DNA of 64,000 nucleotides from Clostridia bacterium (GCA_017465825.1 JAFTVI010000035.1:62001-126000); one strand, 5' to 3'. Shown: positions 49,580 through 59,292, numbered from the stretch's first letter. Notes: generated by a model not told the origin, from the letters alone. Made by a program: numbers and translations.

Positions 49580-50356
49580 TCATTTTTTGATTATTTTTAT
49601 CAGCTCTCTGGAAGCTTGCTGATAATATTCATCCTCATAGTGAATGATGTTTAACCCCCAATGGTGGCTTTCCGAAGCGTAATAATTATGACAGATGTCA
49701 ATTATGTTTGCATCCGGAAGATATTTCACCAGAAGACCATACATAGTAGAGTACATACGGTTAAATGTATGGCTCTTTTTTATTTGTTCTTTGGGGAATT
49801 TTTTAATTTTGCCGTCTGTGCTCCTGTATTTTGTTTTTGCATCTGCAATATGAATTATGATTTTTTTCTGAGGATAAATCTGTTTTATACGTTCACAAAA
49901 TTCCTTGAACATAGGTTCAATAGGTTTAAAATCAGTAGTGTATACATTGAAAATATTTCGTCTGTATTTAGCTTTTGCTTCACTGCCTGTTAAAAGACCG
50001 CTTCCTACCAACTCCATAGAGTTGGTAACAACTGAATTTCTGAAATTTATCATTCCCAGCCTTTCGTCAATAAGGTCTATTATAAGGTATTCACTGTTAT
50101 CATTGCTGAACTTAGTAAATGCGGTTTTCTGTGTGTCCGAAAGTACCATTCTGCGTTGAAATGCTGAAGTAAGATTGATGCTTTCTTCTTCAACTTCAGG
50201 AGAACAGGGAGCTGATATACTGGAAATAACCGTTTGACGGGCAATGTAAGTTTTTAGTTGAAACAAATCGGTTTGACCATGATTCAGGATGTCACGGGAC
50301 ACGCAACTGCCGAAAATGCTCAGTTTGTAAGGTGTCACCGTAGTATCTGCATCCAT
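49580..50356 (-). CDS. DUF6270-like protein (SGNH-like fold) of polysaccharide loci
   Basis: A 258-residue protein; the ATG after AAAGGACG is chosen over a TTG seven codons upstream. The start LSIFGSCVSRDIL and the segment YLIIDLIDERLGM match DUF6270 proteins, which are found in capsule clusters and have an SGNH-like hydrolase or acyltransferase fold. The end NYYASESHHWGLNIIHYEDEY carries the conserved His-Trp-Gly near the active site. It is the last gene of the polysaccharide operon and probably modifies the polymer (acyl transfer or removal). No signal peptide. Confidence 0.75.
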   Translation of the reverse strand: MDADTTVTPYKLSIFGSCVSRDILNHGQTDLFQLKTYIARQTVISSISAPCSPEVEEESINLTSAFQRRMVLSDTQKTAFTKFSNDNSEYLIIDLIDERLGMINFRNSVVTNSMELVGSGLLTGSEAKAKYRRNIFNVYTTDFKPIEPMFKEFCERIKQIYPQKKIIIHIADAKTKYRSTDGKIKKFPKEQIKKSHTFNRMYSTMYGLLVKYLPDANIIDICHNYYASESHHWGLNIIHYEDEYYQQASRELIKIIKK

Positions 50357-50436
50357 TACAGTTTCACGTCCTTTCAAAAAACTGAATTCTTCCGGATAGG
50401 GAAGTTTATCAGGTTCTGTGGATATAAAGGGTTTTG

Positions 50437-51693
50437 TCAGCCTTCATAAATCAGCGGTTCAGAATCTAAAATTATTCGTCCGCCCTCAGCAGATCTGATA
50501 AAATATTTTACAGTATATTCGCCTTTCCCATCCAAAGCATAAGACATTTTTGTAGATTTACCGTAATCACTTTTATACAAAATTTTTCCGTCTTTTAATA
50601 AATAATAGGCGTACAGTAGCCTTTCTTTAGCTTTGATTTTTAAGGAGAAATGCAGATTACCGTTTTTCGCTGTAAACTCATATCCGAGCAGTTCAAATTT
50701 GCGTTTATCAATGGTTACCTTGCCTACAGTCTGTTTATGAACCGGTGCAAGCGAAGAATGAACAGCAACTTCACAGGTGTATTGCCCCATATGTTCAGGT
50801 ATAAAAGTGAATTCGTTGTGTTCGCTGTCGAATGTTTGCTCAGTTTCTGCTGATTTAAAAATATAGCTGTAAGTAATTTTGTCAGGTGACGGTTCTCTTA
50901 AATATTCAATATCGGCGTGTACTGTAACCTTTTCTCTGTCACTTTTTATGTTCGCTTTTATATCAGCAATGTTTGTTATGATTTGTTGCACTTTATCTCT
51001 TAAAAACAGAGGATAAAATCTTGCAATAGCTCCGTGCCCTATCATGTCATTGTTTATGTGCATAGAACAGGGGATATTCTTTTCTTTAAAAAGCTCAGTA
51101 AGCGGTTTTATCTCGGAATCAAACTGCTCGTCATTTTCACTTGTGAAAATATGCATATCGGTAACAACGGGTTTGTCAAACAGATTATAAATCAAGTTGT
51201 CAAGCTTTGCTTGTCGTTCACCTTCAGGGTCGTCACCTATCATAAAATCGGCGGTTGCTTTGCAATGCGTTGCTACATAAGAGCCTATGCGGGTCTGAGG
51301 TGCACCGGCAATAACATGGCCGTAGTTGTACTTCACAGCGTAGTACAATGCGGCGCTTCCGCCTTTTGATGAACCAATGCAGATAACATTTTTAGGACTT
51401 ATGTCATAAATATTCAAAAAATGATTAATCAGTGACTGTACAGCAGTTTCAAATTCGAAATTCAGCTTTTCCCCCAGATAATAACTTCCTCTCGGGCCCA
51501 ATGAGTCCAGAATATATAGTCTGTTGCAGTCAATATCATCAAGGGTTCGGATGTGGTTGTATGCTTTCTGGATTTTTGCATCACTTGCACTGAACGCAGA
51601 AAAAGCAACAACGAGATATTTTGCATTTCCGCTTTTGAATACATACTGTACGGGAATATTGGATTGGTAAATATGTTCAGCTATTTCAAACAT
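50437..51693 (-). CDS. Asp2/XcbB-like alpha/beta-hydrolase with Ig-like module
   Basis: A 418-residue protein. Residues 1-235 form an alpha/beta-hydrolase with the nucleophile elbow CIGSSKGGSAALYY (about residue 108) as in accessory-Sec Asp2 and capsule XcbB/CpsF proteins; Asp and His candidates are in FTSENDEQFD and IGHGAIARF. Residues about 250-418 hold two Tyr-rich Ig-like modules (ITYSYIFKSAE, LYAYYLLKDGK). Asp2 relatives acetylate sugars on surface glycoproteins. It probably modifies the exported polysaccharide or its acceptor in the cytoplasm, as no signal peptide is present. Confidence 0.7.
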   Translation of the reverse strand: MFEIAEHIYQSNIPVQYVFKSGNAKYLVVAFSAFSASDAKIQKAYNHIRTLDDIDCNRLYILDSLGPRGSYYLGEKLNFEFETAVQSLINHFLNIYDISPKNVICIGSSKGGSAALYYAVKYNYGHVIAGAPQTRIGSYVATHCKATADFMIGDDPEGERQAKLDNLIYNLFDKPVVTDMHIFTSENDEQFDSEIKPLTELFKEKNIPCSMHINNDMIGHGAIARFYPLFLRDKVQQIITNIADIKANIKSDREKVTVHADIEYLREPSPDKITYSYIFKSAETEQTFDSEHNEFTFIPEHMGQYTCEVAVHSSLAPVHKQTVGKVTIDKRKFELLGYEFTAKNGNLHFSLKIKAKERLLYAYYLLKDGKILYKSDYGKSTKMSYALDGKGEYTVKYFIRSAEGGRIILDSEPLIYEG

Positions 51694-51726
51694 ATTTATT
51701 TCTCCTTTCCTGCATTTAAGGTAAAA

Positions 51727-52821
51727 TTAAGCTTTTTCAAGAATATCTGCAATACGTTCACTTGCGTGACCGTCGCCGTAGGGGTTGGAAGCGTGGCTCA
51801 TCTTCTTGTATTCTTCTTCATTTTCAAGAAGAGTTTTGAAGGTTTCATAAATGAATTCTTCGTCTGTACCTACAAGCTTGAGAGTGCCTGCCGCAATACC
51901 TTCGGGTCGTTCCGTTGTATCTCTCATAACAAGAACGGGCTTGCCGAGAGAGGGTGCCTCTTCCTGCACGCCGCCGCTGTCTGTAAGGATAAGATAGCTT
52001 CTTGCAAGGAAGTTGTGGAAATCAAGCACATCAAGAGGTTCAATGATATGAACTCTGTCGTTTTCGCCGAATACATCGTGCGCAGTCTGGCGGACAAGGG
52101 GATTCATATGGATAGGATAAATAACCTTGATGTCATCGTGCTCATCGATAATTCTCTTGATAGCCTTGAACATATTTCTCATAGGCTCACCGAGATTTTC
52201 ACGTCTGTGGGCTGTAAGAACAATAAGTCTTGAATCTTTTGCCCATTCAAGCTCGGGGTGTGTATAGTCGTCGCGGACGGTTGTCTTGAGAGCATCAATT
52301 GCCGTGTTTCCTGTGATATAGATTGAATCGGGGGCTTTGCCCTCTTTAAGAAGATTGTCAGCAGACATCTGTGTGGGAGAGAAGTTATATTTTGAAACAA
52401 TACCTACTGCCTGACGGTTGAACTCTTCGGGGAACGGAGAATAGATATTGTATGTTCTCAAACCGGCTTCAACATGACCTACGGGAATCTGTAAGTAGAA
52501 GCAGGCAAGCGCTGTAACAAACGTTGTTGATGTGTCACCGTGAACAAGTACAACATCGGGCTTTACTTCTTCAAGAACATCCTTTATTCTCAGGAGAATG
52601 TTTGCTGTTATATCAAAAAGTGTCTGTCTGTCTTTCATAATTGAAAGGTCATAATCGGGTACAACGCCGAATGTGTCAAGAACGCTGTCGAGCATCTGGC
52701 GGTGCTGACCTGTTACACAGACAACAGTGTTGATATTCTCTCTTTTTTTGAGTTCAAGTACGAGAGGACACATTTTAATAGCCTCAGGTCTTGTGCCGAA
52801 TACGAGCATTACAGTTTTCAT
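51727..52821 (-). CDS. wecB: UDP-N-acetylglucosamine 2-epimerase (non-hydrolysing)
   Basis: A 364-residue cytoplasmic enzyme converting UDP-GlcNAc to UDP-ManNAc. Hallmarks: FGTRPEAIKMCPLV at the N-terminus, VHGDTSTTF, GHVEAGLRT, FNRQAVG and LTDSGGVQEEAPSLGKPVLV. The length is typical. It works directly with the dehydrogenase encoded 68 bases upstream, making UDP-ManNAcA for the polymer exported by the ABC transporter of this operon. Confidence 0.97.
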   Translation of the reverse strand: MKTVMLVFGTRPEAIKMCPLVLELKKRENINTVVCVTGQHRQMLDSVLDTFGVVPDYDLSIMKDRQTLFDITANILLRIKDVLEEVKPDVVLVHGDTSTTFVTALACFYLQIPVGHVEAGLRTYNIYSPFPEEFNRQAVGIVSKYNFSPTQMSADNLLKEGKAPDSIYITGNTAIDALKTTVRDDYTHPELEWAKDSRLIVLTAHRRENLGEPMRNMFKAIKRIIDEHDDIKVIYPIHMNPLVRQTAHDVFGENDRVHIIEPLDVLDFHNFLARSYLILTDSGGVQEEAPSLGKPVLVMRDTTERPEGIAAGTLKLVGTDEEFIYETFKTLLENEEEYKKMSHASNPYGDGHASERIADILEKA

Positions 52822-52889
52822 TATTTATCACCATTATTCTATAATACAAAATGCAAAGCGTAATGCCTTGCATTTTTGCATTTTTAATA

Positions 52890-54110
52890 TTAAAGAGTAT
52901 GTGTGCCGGGAAGCTTGCAGATATTTCTTGTATCAAGAATTACCTTACCCTGAAGCTTGTCCATATTTTCCTTGATTTCATCGTGAGCAACAAGGAGAAC
53001 TACAAGCTCAACATCGTTGAGGAATGCGTCAAGATCGTGATACTGATTTGCAACCATATCCTTTTTGATGAAGGGGTCGTAAACCTTTACGCCTGAAGCA
53101 AGATGCTTTTCCATACACTCAAGCATCTGGAGTGTGGGACTTTCACGGACATCGTCAACGTTTTCTTTATAGGTAAGACCGTAGAAGCCAACCTTTGAAA
53201 CATCTGTAATGCCGTTGTCCTTCATAATTGTGTGGATTCTTTCAAGAACGAAAGCGGGCATTGAATCGTTGATTGTTCTTGCCATCTTGATGATGTTTGC
53301 AAGTCCGGGATAGTCACCTACGAGGAACCAGGGGTCAACGGAGATGCAGTGACCGCCAACGCCGGGGCCGGGGGAGAGAATGTTAACTCTGGGATGCTTG
53401 TTTGCGATTCTGATGATTTCATAAACATCCATATTGTCGCTTCTGCAGATTTTAACAAGCTCGTTTGCGAAAGCGATGTTGATGTCTCTGAATGTGTTTT
53501 CAACAACCTTTGTCATTTCAGCTGTTCTGATGTCTGTAACAACGATTTCACCCTTGCAGAAGGAAGCATAGCACTCCTTAACCTTTTCACCGATAGCCTT
53601 ATCGTCAGCACCGATGGTTCTTGAGTTATATTCAAGCTCGTAAACCATATTGCCGGGGATAATTCTTTCGGGAGCGTGTACAAGGTTGAGATCTTCGCCG
53701 ATTTTGAAACCGTTTGCTTCAATTACGGGGCGGACAAACTTGTCGATTGTACCGGGTGATACTGTGGATTCAATTACAACAGTTGCGCCCTTGGGACAAA
53801 CTTCCATAACAGCCTTGACAGCAGAAACAACATAGCAAGCGTCAATCTTCTTGCTGTCTGCATCATAGGGTGTGGGAACAGCTACGATGTACATATCTGT
53901 TTTCTGGTACTCAGTTGAGAACTTGATACCAGCCTTAAGTGCATCGTTGAAAAGCTCGTCAAGACCTTCTTCTTCAAATGTTGTGTGACCTGCGTTGAGA
54001 GTGTCAACCAGTTCCTTGTTGTAGTCAGTACCTACAACTTCAACACCGTGAGATGCGAACATAAGGGCTGTGGGGAGGCCGATATAGCCAAGTCCAACTA
54101 CGTTAATCAT
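52890..54110 (-). CDS. wecC: UDP-N-acetyl-D-mannosamine dehydrogenase
   Basis: A 406-residue NAD-dependent enzyme oxidising UDP-ManNAc to UDP-ManNAcA. The Rossmann motif GLGYIGLPTALMFA is at the start; STVSPGTID and the catalytic Cys in GPGVGGHCISVDPWFL follow, with the C-terminal UDP-binding domain (YGLTYKENVDDVRESP). UDP-glucose dehydrogenases are close relatives, but the wecB neighbour favours ManNAc. The start overlaps the glycosyltransferase stop (ATGA). Confidence 0.95.
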   Translation of the reverse strand: MINVVGLGYIGLPTALMFASHGVEVVGTDYNKELVDTLNAGHTTFEEEGLDELFNDALKAGIKFSTEYQKTDMYIVAVPTPYDADSKKIDACYVVSAVKAVMEVCPKGATVVIESTVSPGTIDKFVRPVIEANGFKIGEDLNLVHAPERIIPGNMVYELEYNSRTIGADDKAIGEKVKECYASFCKGEIVVTDIRTAEMTKVVENTFRDINIAFANELVKICRSDNMDVYEIIRIANKHPRVNILSPGPGVGGHCISVDPWFLVGDYPGLANIIKMARTINDSMPAFVLERIHTIMKDNGITDVSKVGFYGLTYKENVDDVRESPTLQMLECMEKHLASGVKVYDPFIKKDMVANQYHDLDAFLNDVELVVLLVAHDEIKENMDKLQGKVILDTRNICKLPGTHTL

Positions 54111-57100
54111 AAATTTTTCCTCGATTCTATAAGATTTATTTCTTTATCTATTGTAAATTCCTTTGAGGTAAGACCTCTTACTTTTTTCGCAGCGTTTTCG
54201 CTGAGTGCGGAGAACAGCTCAGGATTGCGAACAACCTTAAGAATTGCATCTGCAACCGCCTGCGGATCCTCTCCGGGGACAAGCATACCGCAACTGTTAT
54301 CTACAAATTCTGGAATTGCGGCAACTGCTGATGCTATAGGCACAAGACCGGATGACATCGCTTCATCTCTTGAAACGCCTTGTGTGTCCATCCTTGTGGT
54401 TGCGATATAAATACCGTGAGATTGGTGAAGTTTTGCTATATCGCTCTGAGTGAGAAATACTTTGTGCAGATGGACATTTTTGAATTTTTTCAACTGTCGG
54501 GTATCTTCTTCAAAGCGTTCTCCGTCGCCGTACAAATCAAATGTCATTTTTGAAAATTCCGGCGTTTTGCTCAGTATCACAATAGCTTCTTGTGTAATGT
54601 CATTTGCATATGTCAGAGTGCTGAAGGATTTTACCGACATAATATTGAAGCGTTGTTCTGCATTCTTCTTTTTATAAGAGAACATCTGCGTATCAATGCA
54701 GTTATGGATTATTGAGCAACGGTCTGAAAGATCAACATTATAATCCTCTTCAATTTGTTTTTTGAAGAACTCTGAAACAAAAACAAATCGGATATTATGC
54801 TCTTCGGAAGCCTTGAAAACCTCATCCCAGAATACTTCTCTTTCTTCGGAGGCTTTTTTTGCTTCTTCGATTTCGTCCTTTGTAGTGTAATTGTAGCTTC
54901 GTCTGTGCCAGGGTTGAATATCACTTCCGTGGCTCCACACAATAAGATTTATCTCATCCAGATAGTTTTTAAGAACACTCCATAAATAAGGATTGAGGAA
55001 ATGAACACATAATGTTTTTATTGTTCCCGATTCAAGAACTTCCGTAAGCTTATCTGCATTGCCATCAGTAACGTTTATACCTTCAAATTCTGAATATCGG
55101 GTGGCATTCCACATATTTATGCGCATCATATCCGGAACAAGGTTGTTTTCTTTGTAAAGAATATTTCGCTTGTGAACAAACATATATCTGTACAAATCGT
55201 CATAAGAGGGATAATGGTCTGCTATAACAATTGTTCCGCTACGTGAAAGAAATGGGGTAGATGTTGTTGAGGAATTTGCTTTTTTTGCAGTAACTCCTGT
55301 CAGGTCAAGCTTTCCTTCGCCTCGTATTCTCAGTACGATTGAGAAATACTTTGTGTTTTCGGGAATAGAGGCTTCTATTGCCTTATTTATCCTTGCGCTT
55401 GCATAGCCGAGTCTTTGCATATCTGCATCAAAGAAGAAACAGAAACCCTCAGCGCTTGCATCGCCCATACCGTTGAATACTATTGATGCCGTATTGTCTG
55501 ATGACAGCTCATTGATATTATATTTTGCTTTGAAGTAGATATATTCGTATGCATCCCCTACAAGAGATGAGTTCAGAGTAAATTTGCCGTCTGAAAAATC
55601 CGCTTTTATTGCTTTGAGTGTGGGTGGACAGGTTTTGCATAATTCTGACGGCGTTATATAGAATTCGTCAGCTTTAAGATTCTGATAGTCAATTTTTGTA
55701 GCAGTTTCATTGATGACAGAAAGCGCTATTCCCTGATCTGCCACAAAAATGTCATCAACAACAGGACAACTGTTATCTGTACAGCCGGCACAGTAATTGA
55801 ATTCATCCGTGCAAAGGAAATTGCCGTTGATTAAAGTTCCGTGTGCAAATGCTTTAATATCGCTTACTGAGTTGCTCTTTACGATGCTTCTGGTGCTGTA
55901 AAGAGTTCTGCAGGGCTTGTATGTGCCGTCGGTGCCGTTAAGCTCTGCACCGTCTGCTTTTGTTTTTGTATAATAATGATTCTTACCAAAGCCGTCGGCA
56001 TCGCTGTATCTTACGGAAAGTACAAGGTCTGTCAGATAATTCTCACCGTAGTAATCATCAGGAGAGAATGCGGCTATAAATCCGTCGTTTTCTTTATATT
56101 TTTCGTCGTTTATAAAGACAAGCTTTTTATCGGTATATGTCTGTCTGTCGAAAGATGCCTGTACTTTCTGCTTTTCATCAGCTGTTTCAGCAGCTGAAAC
56201 TACGGTTACAAGCGGAAGCTGTTGCTTCATATCCTTGCCGAAAACGCAGGATGCTATAAATCCGAGTCTGTCCTCGCACAGATGCTCTTTCATAACCTTT
56301 CTCAGACCGAGAAGTCTGAATTTACGGTAGTCGCTGTCTGTTTTGCAATAGGTGTCGAGATGGCGCACCATTGTGTTCACATCGTTGGTAGCAACAGTTA
56401 AATCTCCGAAAAGATTTTTAACACCTCTTGAGTAGTTGCCCACAGAAACGGTGTTGGACGCAAGAAGCTCATAAACACGTCTTGCAAACATAGTTTGTGA
56501 TTGACTTACAGAATTCATATTGATTCCGTAGTTATAGCCTTTATAGGCTATATGTATATCCTCCGGTGAGAGGGTACCTACAATCATTTTGTTGTATCTT
56601 TGCGGAAAAGCGTGTTCAGGTCTTGCCGAACCTAAATTTCTGTCAAAGATTTCAAGACCTTTGCCTTTTTCAAAAGCGTCGGCAAATGCGTCAAATACCA
56701 TTGAACGCTCTTTGTATCTGTGGTAATACGCACCTGCAAAACAGAATTTATCTTTTCTGTCGTGCATTTCAATGGGATTGTGCACTAACGGCTGTGCCGA
56801 GAAGTGAAGCAGATATACATTATTGTGCTGGAGTGTTTTTTTGTAACGCTCAATACAGTCAAAATCTGTTGTGAAAACAAAATCAGCACAGGCAGCAGCG
56901 GACATAAATGTGTCAGTATATACAGGGTCTTCCTTGTTCCAGAAAATAATGGGTATTCCGTTCGCGTGACAGTATGCTGTGAGATCATAAAGTTCTTTAC
57001 TGCCGTTCGCTATTTTTCTGTACCAGGATTTATCCTTACCTTCCCAAGCAGATTCCAAAAAGAACAGGTCAGGCATAAAATTTTCGAGCTCTTCCATCCA

Positions 57101-57328
57101 ATTGTCTGCCGAAATGTTCAAAAGCTCACATTCACTTTCGAAATTTCCGAGTGTAAACGGATCCATTATTGCTGCGACCTTCAGATGTTTAAGAGAATTA
57201 CATTCTGTTGTAAAAAGTGATGTTCCTGCTTTGCCGTAATCTATACCGTAGCGGGAAAGTATTCCTTCTAAAGCTGATTTCTTTGTTTTTAAATCCGCTA
57301 TATATTTATTAAGTGTTTGTATATTCAT
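54107..57328 (-). CDS. 1073-residue multidomain glycosyltransferase
   Basis: Residues about 1-355 resemble the CgeB/DUF3880 type of GT-B transferase (FWNKEDPVYTDTF, HAFPQRYNKMIVGT, FARRVYELLASNTV). Residues about 380-480 look like a shortened GT-A segment. A beta-sandwich (about 560-700) resembles a carbohydrate-binding domain. The C-terminal part (about 700-1073) is GT4-like, with LIVWSHGSDIQPWH, IIHNCIDTQMF, LYGDGERFEED and STRDEAMSSGLVP-type (GVSRDEAMSSGLVP) donor-binding motif. One protein thus may catalyse two or three steps of chain synthesis. It is cytoplasmic, with a coiled-coil gene five bases upstream. Confidence 0.82.
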   Translation of the reverse strand: MNIQTLNKYIADLKTKKSALEGILSRYGIDYGKAGTSLFTTECNSLKHLKVAAIMDPFTLGNFESECELLNISADNWMEELENFMPDLFFLESAWEGKDKSWYRKIANGSKELYDLTAYCHANGIPIIFWNKEDPVYTDTFMSAAACADFVFTTDFDCIERYKKTLQHNNVYLLHFSAQPLVHNPIEMHDRKDKFCFAGAYYHRYKERSMVFDAFADAFEKGKGLEIFDRNLGSARPEHAFPQRYNKMIVGTLSPEDIHIAYKGYNYGINMNSVSQSQTMFARRVYELLASNTVSVGNYSRGVKNLFGDLTVATNDVNTMVRHLDTYCKTDSDYRKFRLLGLRKVMKEHLCEDRLGFIASCVFGKDMKQQLPLVTVVSAAETADEKQKVQASFDRQTYTDKKLVFINDEKYKENDGFIAAFSPDDYYGENYLTDLVLSVRYSDADGFGKNHYYTKTKADGAELNGTDGTYKPCRTLYSTRSIVKSNSVSDIKAFAHGTLINGNFLCTDEFNYCAGCTDNSCPVVDDIFVADQGIALSVINETATKIDYQNLKADEFYITPSELCKTCPPTLKAIKADFSDGKFTLNSSLVGDAYEYIYFKAKYNINELSSDNTASIVFNGMGDASAEGFCFFFDADMQRLGYASARINKAIEASIPENTKYFSIVLRIRGEGKLDLTGVTAKKANSSTTSTPFLSRSGTIVIADHYPSYDDLYRYMFVHKRNILYKENNLVPDMMRINMWNATRYSEFEGINVTDGNADKLTEVLESGTIKTLCVHFLNPYLWSVLKNYLDEINLIVWSHGSDIQPWHRRSYNYTTKDEIEEAKKASEEREVFWDEVFKASEEHNIRFVFVSEFFKKQIEEDYNVDLSDRCSIIHNCIDTQMFSYKKKNAEQRFNIMSVKSFSTLTYANDITQEAIVILSKTPEFSKMTFDLYGDGERFEEDTRQLKKFKNVHLHKVFLTQSDIAKLHQSHGIYIATTRMDTQGVSRDEAMSSGLVPIASAVAAIPEFVDNSCGMLVPGEDPQAVADAILKVVRNPELFSALSENAAKKVRGLTSKEFTIDKEINLIESRKNL

Positions 57329-57333
57329 AATTA

Positions 57334-57618
57334 TTACCCTTTGCGGTGCTTTAGTTCACGGAGTATTCTGTACACCTTCAGAAGCAGTCTGCCGATAAAA
57401 TTATTTTCAATTTTGTCAAACTTTGCCTTTAAAGCGGCATTTTCTGCCTTCAGACTGTTTAACTGTACTTCATACCGTCTGATGTCTTTTTTGAGCACAG
57501 TCATAACAGTAATCTGGCTGCATACGCTGTCGTGACATTCAGCAAGCTGTTGCACAAGATATGTGTTTTCCTTTCTGAGAGCTTCATTTTGCTGTTTGAG
57601 TAACTCTAATTCGCTCAT
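57334..57618 (-). CDS. Small coiled-coil protein of the polysaccharide operon
   Basis: A 94-residue protein; the ATG after AAGGAGTG is used. Residues 3-70 form a continuous coiled coil (ELELLKQQNEALRKENTYLV, NSLKAENAALKAKFDKI); the basic end contains LLLKVYRILREL, which may lie on the membrane. Such a protein could act as a molecular ruler or scaffold between transferase and ABC exporter, as coiled-coil chain-length regulators do in ABC-dependent O-antigen systems. That role is inferred. Confidence 0.65.
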   Translation of the reverse strand: MSELELLKQQNEALRKENTYLVQQLAECHDSVCSQITVMTVLKKDIRRYEVQLNSLKAENAALKAKFDKIENNFIGRLLLKVYRILRELKHRKG

Positions 57619-57630
57619 AAACACACTCCT

Positions 57631-58464
57631 TTAGGTTATGCCGTATTTTTTTTGATATTCTTTCAAATCGGGCATAATCTTTTTTTGCTGCTCGTTTGAC
57701 ATTGTTGCATATTCCCGCGCAAAGCCGCAGTAAGGATTTACTATTTCTGCGGGGGTGCCTATGCCTACAAGCTTACCTCTGTTTATCCATATGATTCTGT
57801 CGCAGAATGTTGTCATTGCTGTGACACCGTGACTTACAAAAATTATTGTTTTGCCGCTTGCTTTGAACTCGTCTATCTTTTTCAGACACTTATCCGTAAA
57901 GCTTGAGTCGCCAACGGCAAGAGCCTCGTCAATAATAAGAATATCGGGATCGATGTGTATAGCAATTGCAAAGCCTAAACGGGAACGCATACCGCTTGAG
58001 TATGTTTTTACCGGTTGGTGTATGTGCATTCCGATATCGGCAAATTCGATTATTTCTTTTTCCATTCCTTTTATCTGCTTATCGGTATATCCCATAGTAA
58101 GGCATTTGAAACGGATGTTGTCAATTCCGGAAAGCTGAGTGCGCATACCTGATGCGGCACAAAGCATACTTACTTCTCCTTTGACTCTTACCGAACCGGA
58201 AGATGGTGTCGTGATTCCCGTTATAATGCTTGCAAGGGTTGATTTGCCGCTGCCGTTAAGACCGATGAGACCCACACATTCACCTTTTTTGAGAGTAAGG
58301 CTTATATCGTCGAGCGCACGGAAAGATGCAATTTTGCTTTTGTTTGACAGCAACCCTTTAAGCTTCTGACCGAAGGTTGAGTACAGAGGATAATCCTTTG
58401 TAACATTTTTGCAGATTATAACATTGTCACTGTTTGAAGGAGTCTTATTGTTTTTGCTTATCAT
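57631..58464 (-). CDS. Polysaccharide ABC transporter, ATP-binding protein (Wzt/TagH type)
   Basis: A 277-residue ATPase that powers polymer export. Walker A GLNGSGKST, signature YSSGMRSRLGFA and Walker B ILIIDEAL are intact, with the H-loop in FVSHG. The start region CKNVTKDYPLYSTFGQKLKGLL and the DDISLTLKKGECVGLIG segment are typical of Wzt/TagH. It lacks the C-terminal carbohydrate-binding domain of O9a-type Wzt proteins. Its partner permease is encoded 15 bases upstream. Confidence 0.95.
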   Translation of the reverse strand: MISKNNKTPSNSDNVIICKNVTKDYPLYSTFGQKLKGLLSNKSKIASFRALDDISLTLKKGECVGLIGLNGSGKSTLASIITGITTPSSGSVRVKGEVSMLCAASGMRTQLSGIDNIRFKCLTMGYTDKQIKGMEKEIIEFADIGMHIHQPVKTYSSGMRSRLGFAIAIHIDPDILIIDEALAVGDSSFTDKCLKKIDEFKASGKTIIFVSHGVTAMTTFCDRIIWINRGKLVGIGTPAEIVNPYCGFAREYATMSNEQQKKIMPDLKEYQKKYGIT

Positions 58465-58479
58465 ACAAGTCTTTCCTCC

Positions 58480-59292
58480 TTACAGTGTATCAATAAATTT
58501 GTTACGCAGTCGCATATGAAGCACGCATCCGGCAATAAAGAATGCGATTGCTATAGCCCAGAAAATCAAACCGGTTTCCAGATTGTCAGCAAGGCTCCAA
58601 TCGTAAAAAAGCGCATCACGGTAACCGTTGAGAATGTATGCAAAGGGGTTGAATTTCATAATGGTACAGAGTAATTGATCATCCTCAGGCGGCATCCACA
58701 TTACAGGAGAGATAAAAAACAGGAATCTGAATACGGTGTTTGAAATATTGTGGAAATCTCTGAACAGAACGGTTATTGAGGATGCGAGCAGTGAGTAACC
58801 TAAAACAAAGAAGGTATTGGCAAAAATATAATAAGGCAACAGCCATACGTTTGTGCCTATCGGAGTTCCCGTGATGAAAATCACAAGAAAGACAACTGCC
58901 ATAGACACTATATGTGTAATAAAATTTGATACAACAACCTTGGCAGGGACTATTGCGATGGGAAATCTCATTCGCTTGAGAACGTCCGCAAAGCCGATGA
59001 TTGACATATCTGAGCCTACCATTGCACCGTTTGTATAAGTCCAGCATACGATACCTGCGGTCAGCCATACCACATATGAAACACCGTCTACATCACCGCC
59101 CTGACGAAGACCTATTGCAAATACAAACCAATAAACCAAAACCTGAAAGGCGGGATTTAAAAAGTTCCATAAAAATCCCAACACAGTTCCTCCGTGCTGA
59201 TTTTTCAGGTCATATACTGACAGACGGAAAAGCCTGCGTCTGTTTTCCCATAATTCAACCATTACGGTTGCAATTGATTCTAAAATTCCCAT
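58480..59292 (-). CDS. Polysaccharide ABC transporter permease (Wzm/TagG type)
   Basis: A 270-residue ABC-2 membrane protein with six hydrophobic segments. The N-terminal amphipathic gate helix and SVYDLKNQHGGTVLGFLWNF lead in; the conserved FRFLFFISPVMWMPPE and FNPFAYILNGYRDALF segments are those of TagG/Wzm permeases. It forms the channel for lipid-linked polymer together with the downstream ATPase. It is the first gene of the operon and follows a consensus promoter by 85 bases. Confidence 0.95.
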   Translation of the reverse strand: MGILESIATVMVELWENRRRLFRLSVYDLKNQHGGTVLGFLWNFLNPAFQVLVYWFVFAIGLRQGGDVDGVSYVVWLTAGIVCWTYTNGAMVGSDMSIIGFADVLKRMRFPIAIVPAKVVVSNFITHIVSMAVVFLVIFITGTPIGTNVWLLPYYIFANTFFVLGYSLLASSITVLFRDFHNISNTVFRFLFFISPVMWMPPEDDQLLCTIMKFNPFAYILNGYRDALFYDWSLADNLETGLIFWAIAIAFFIAGCVLHMRLRNKFIDTL

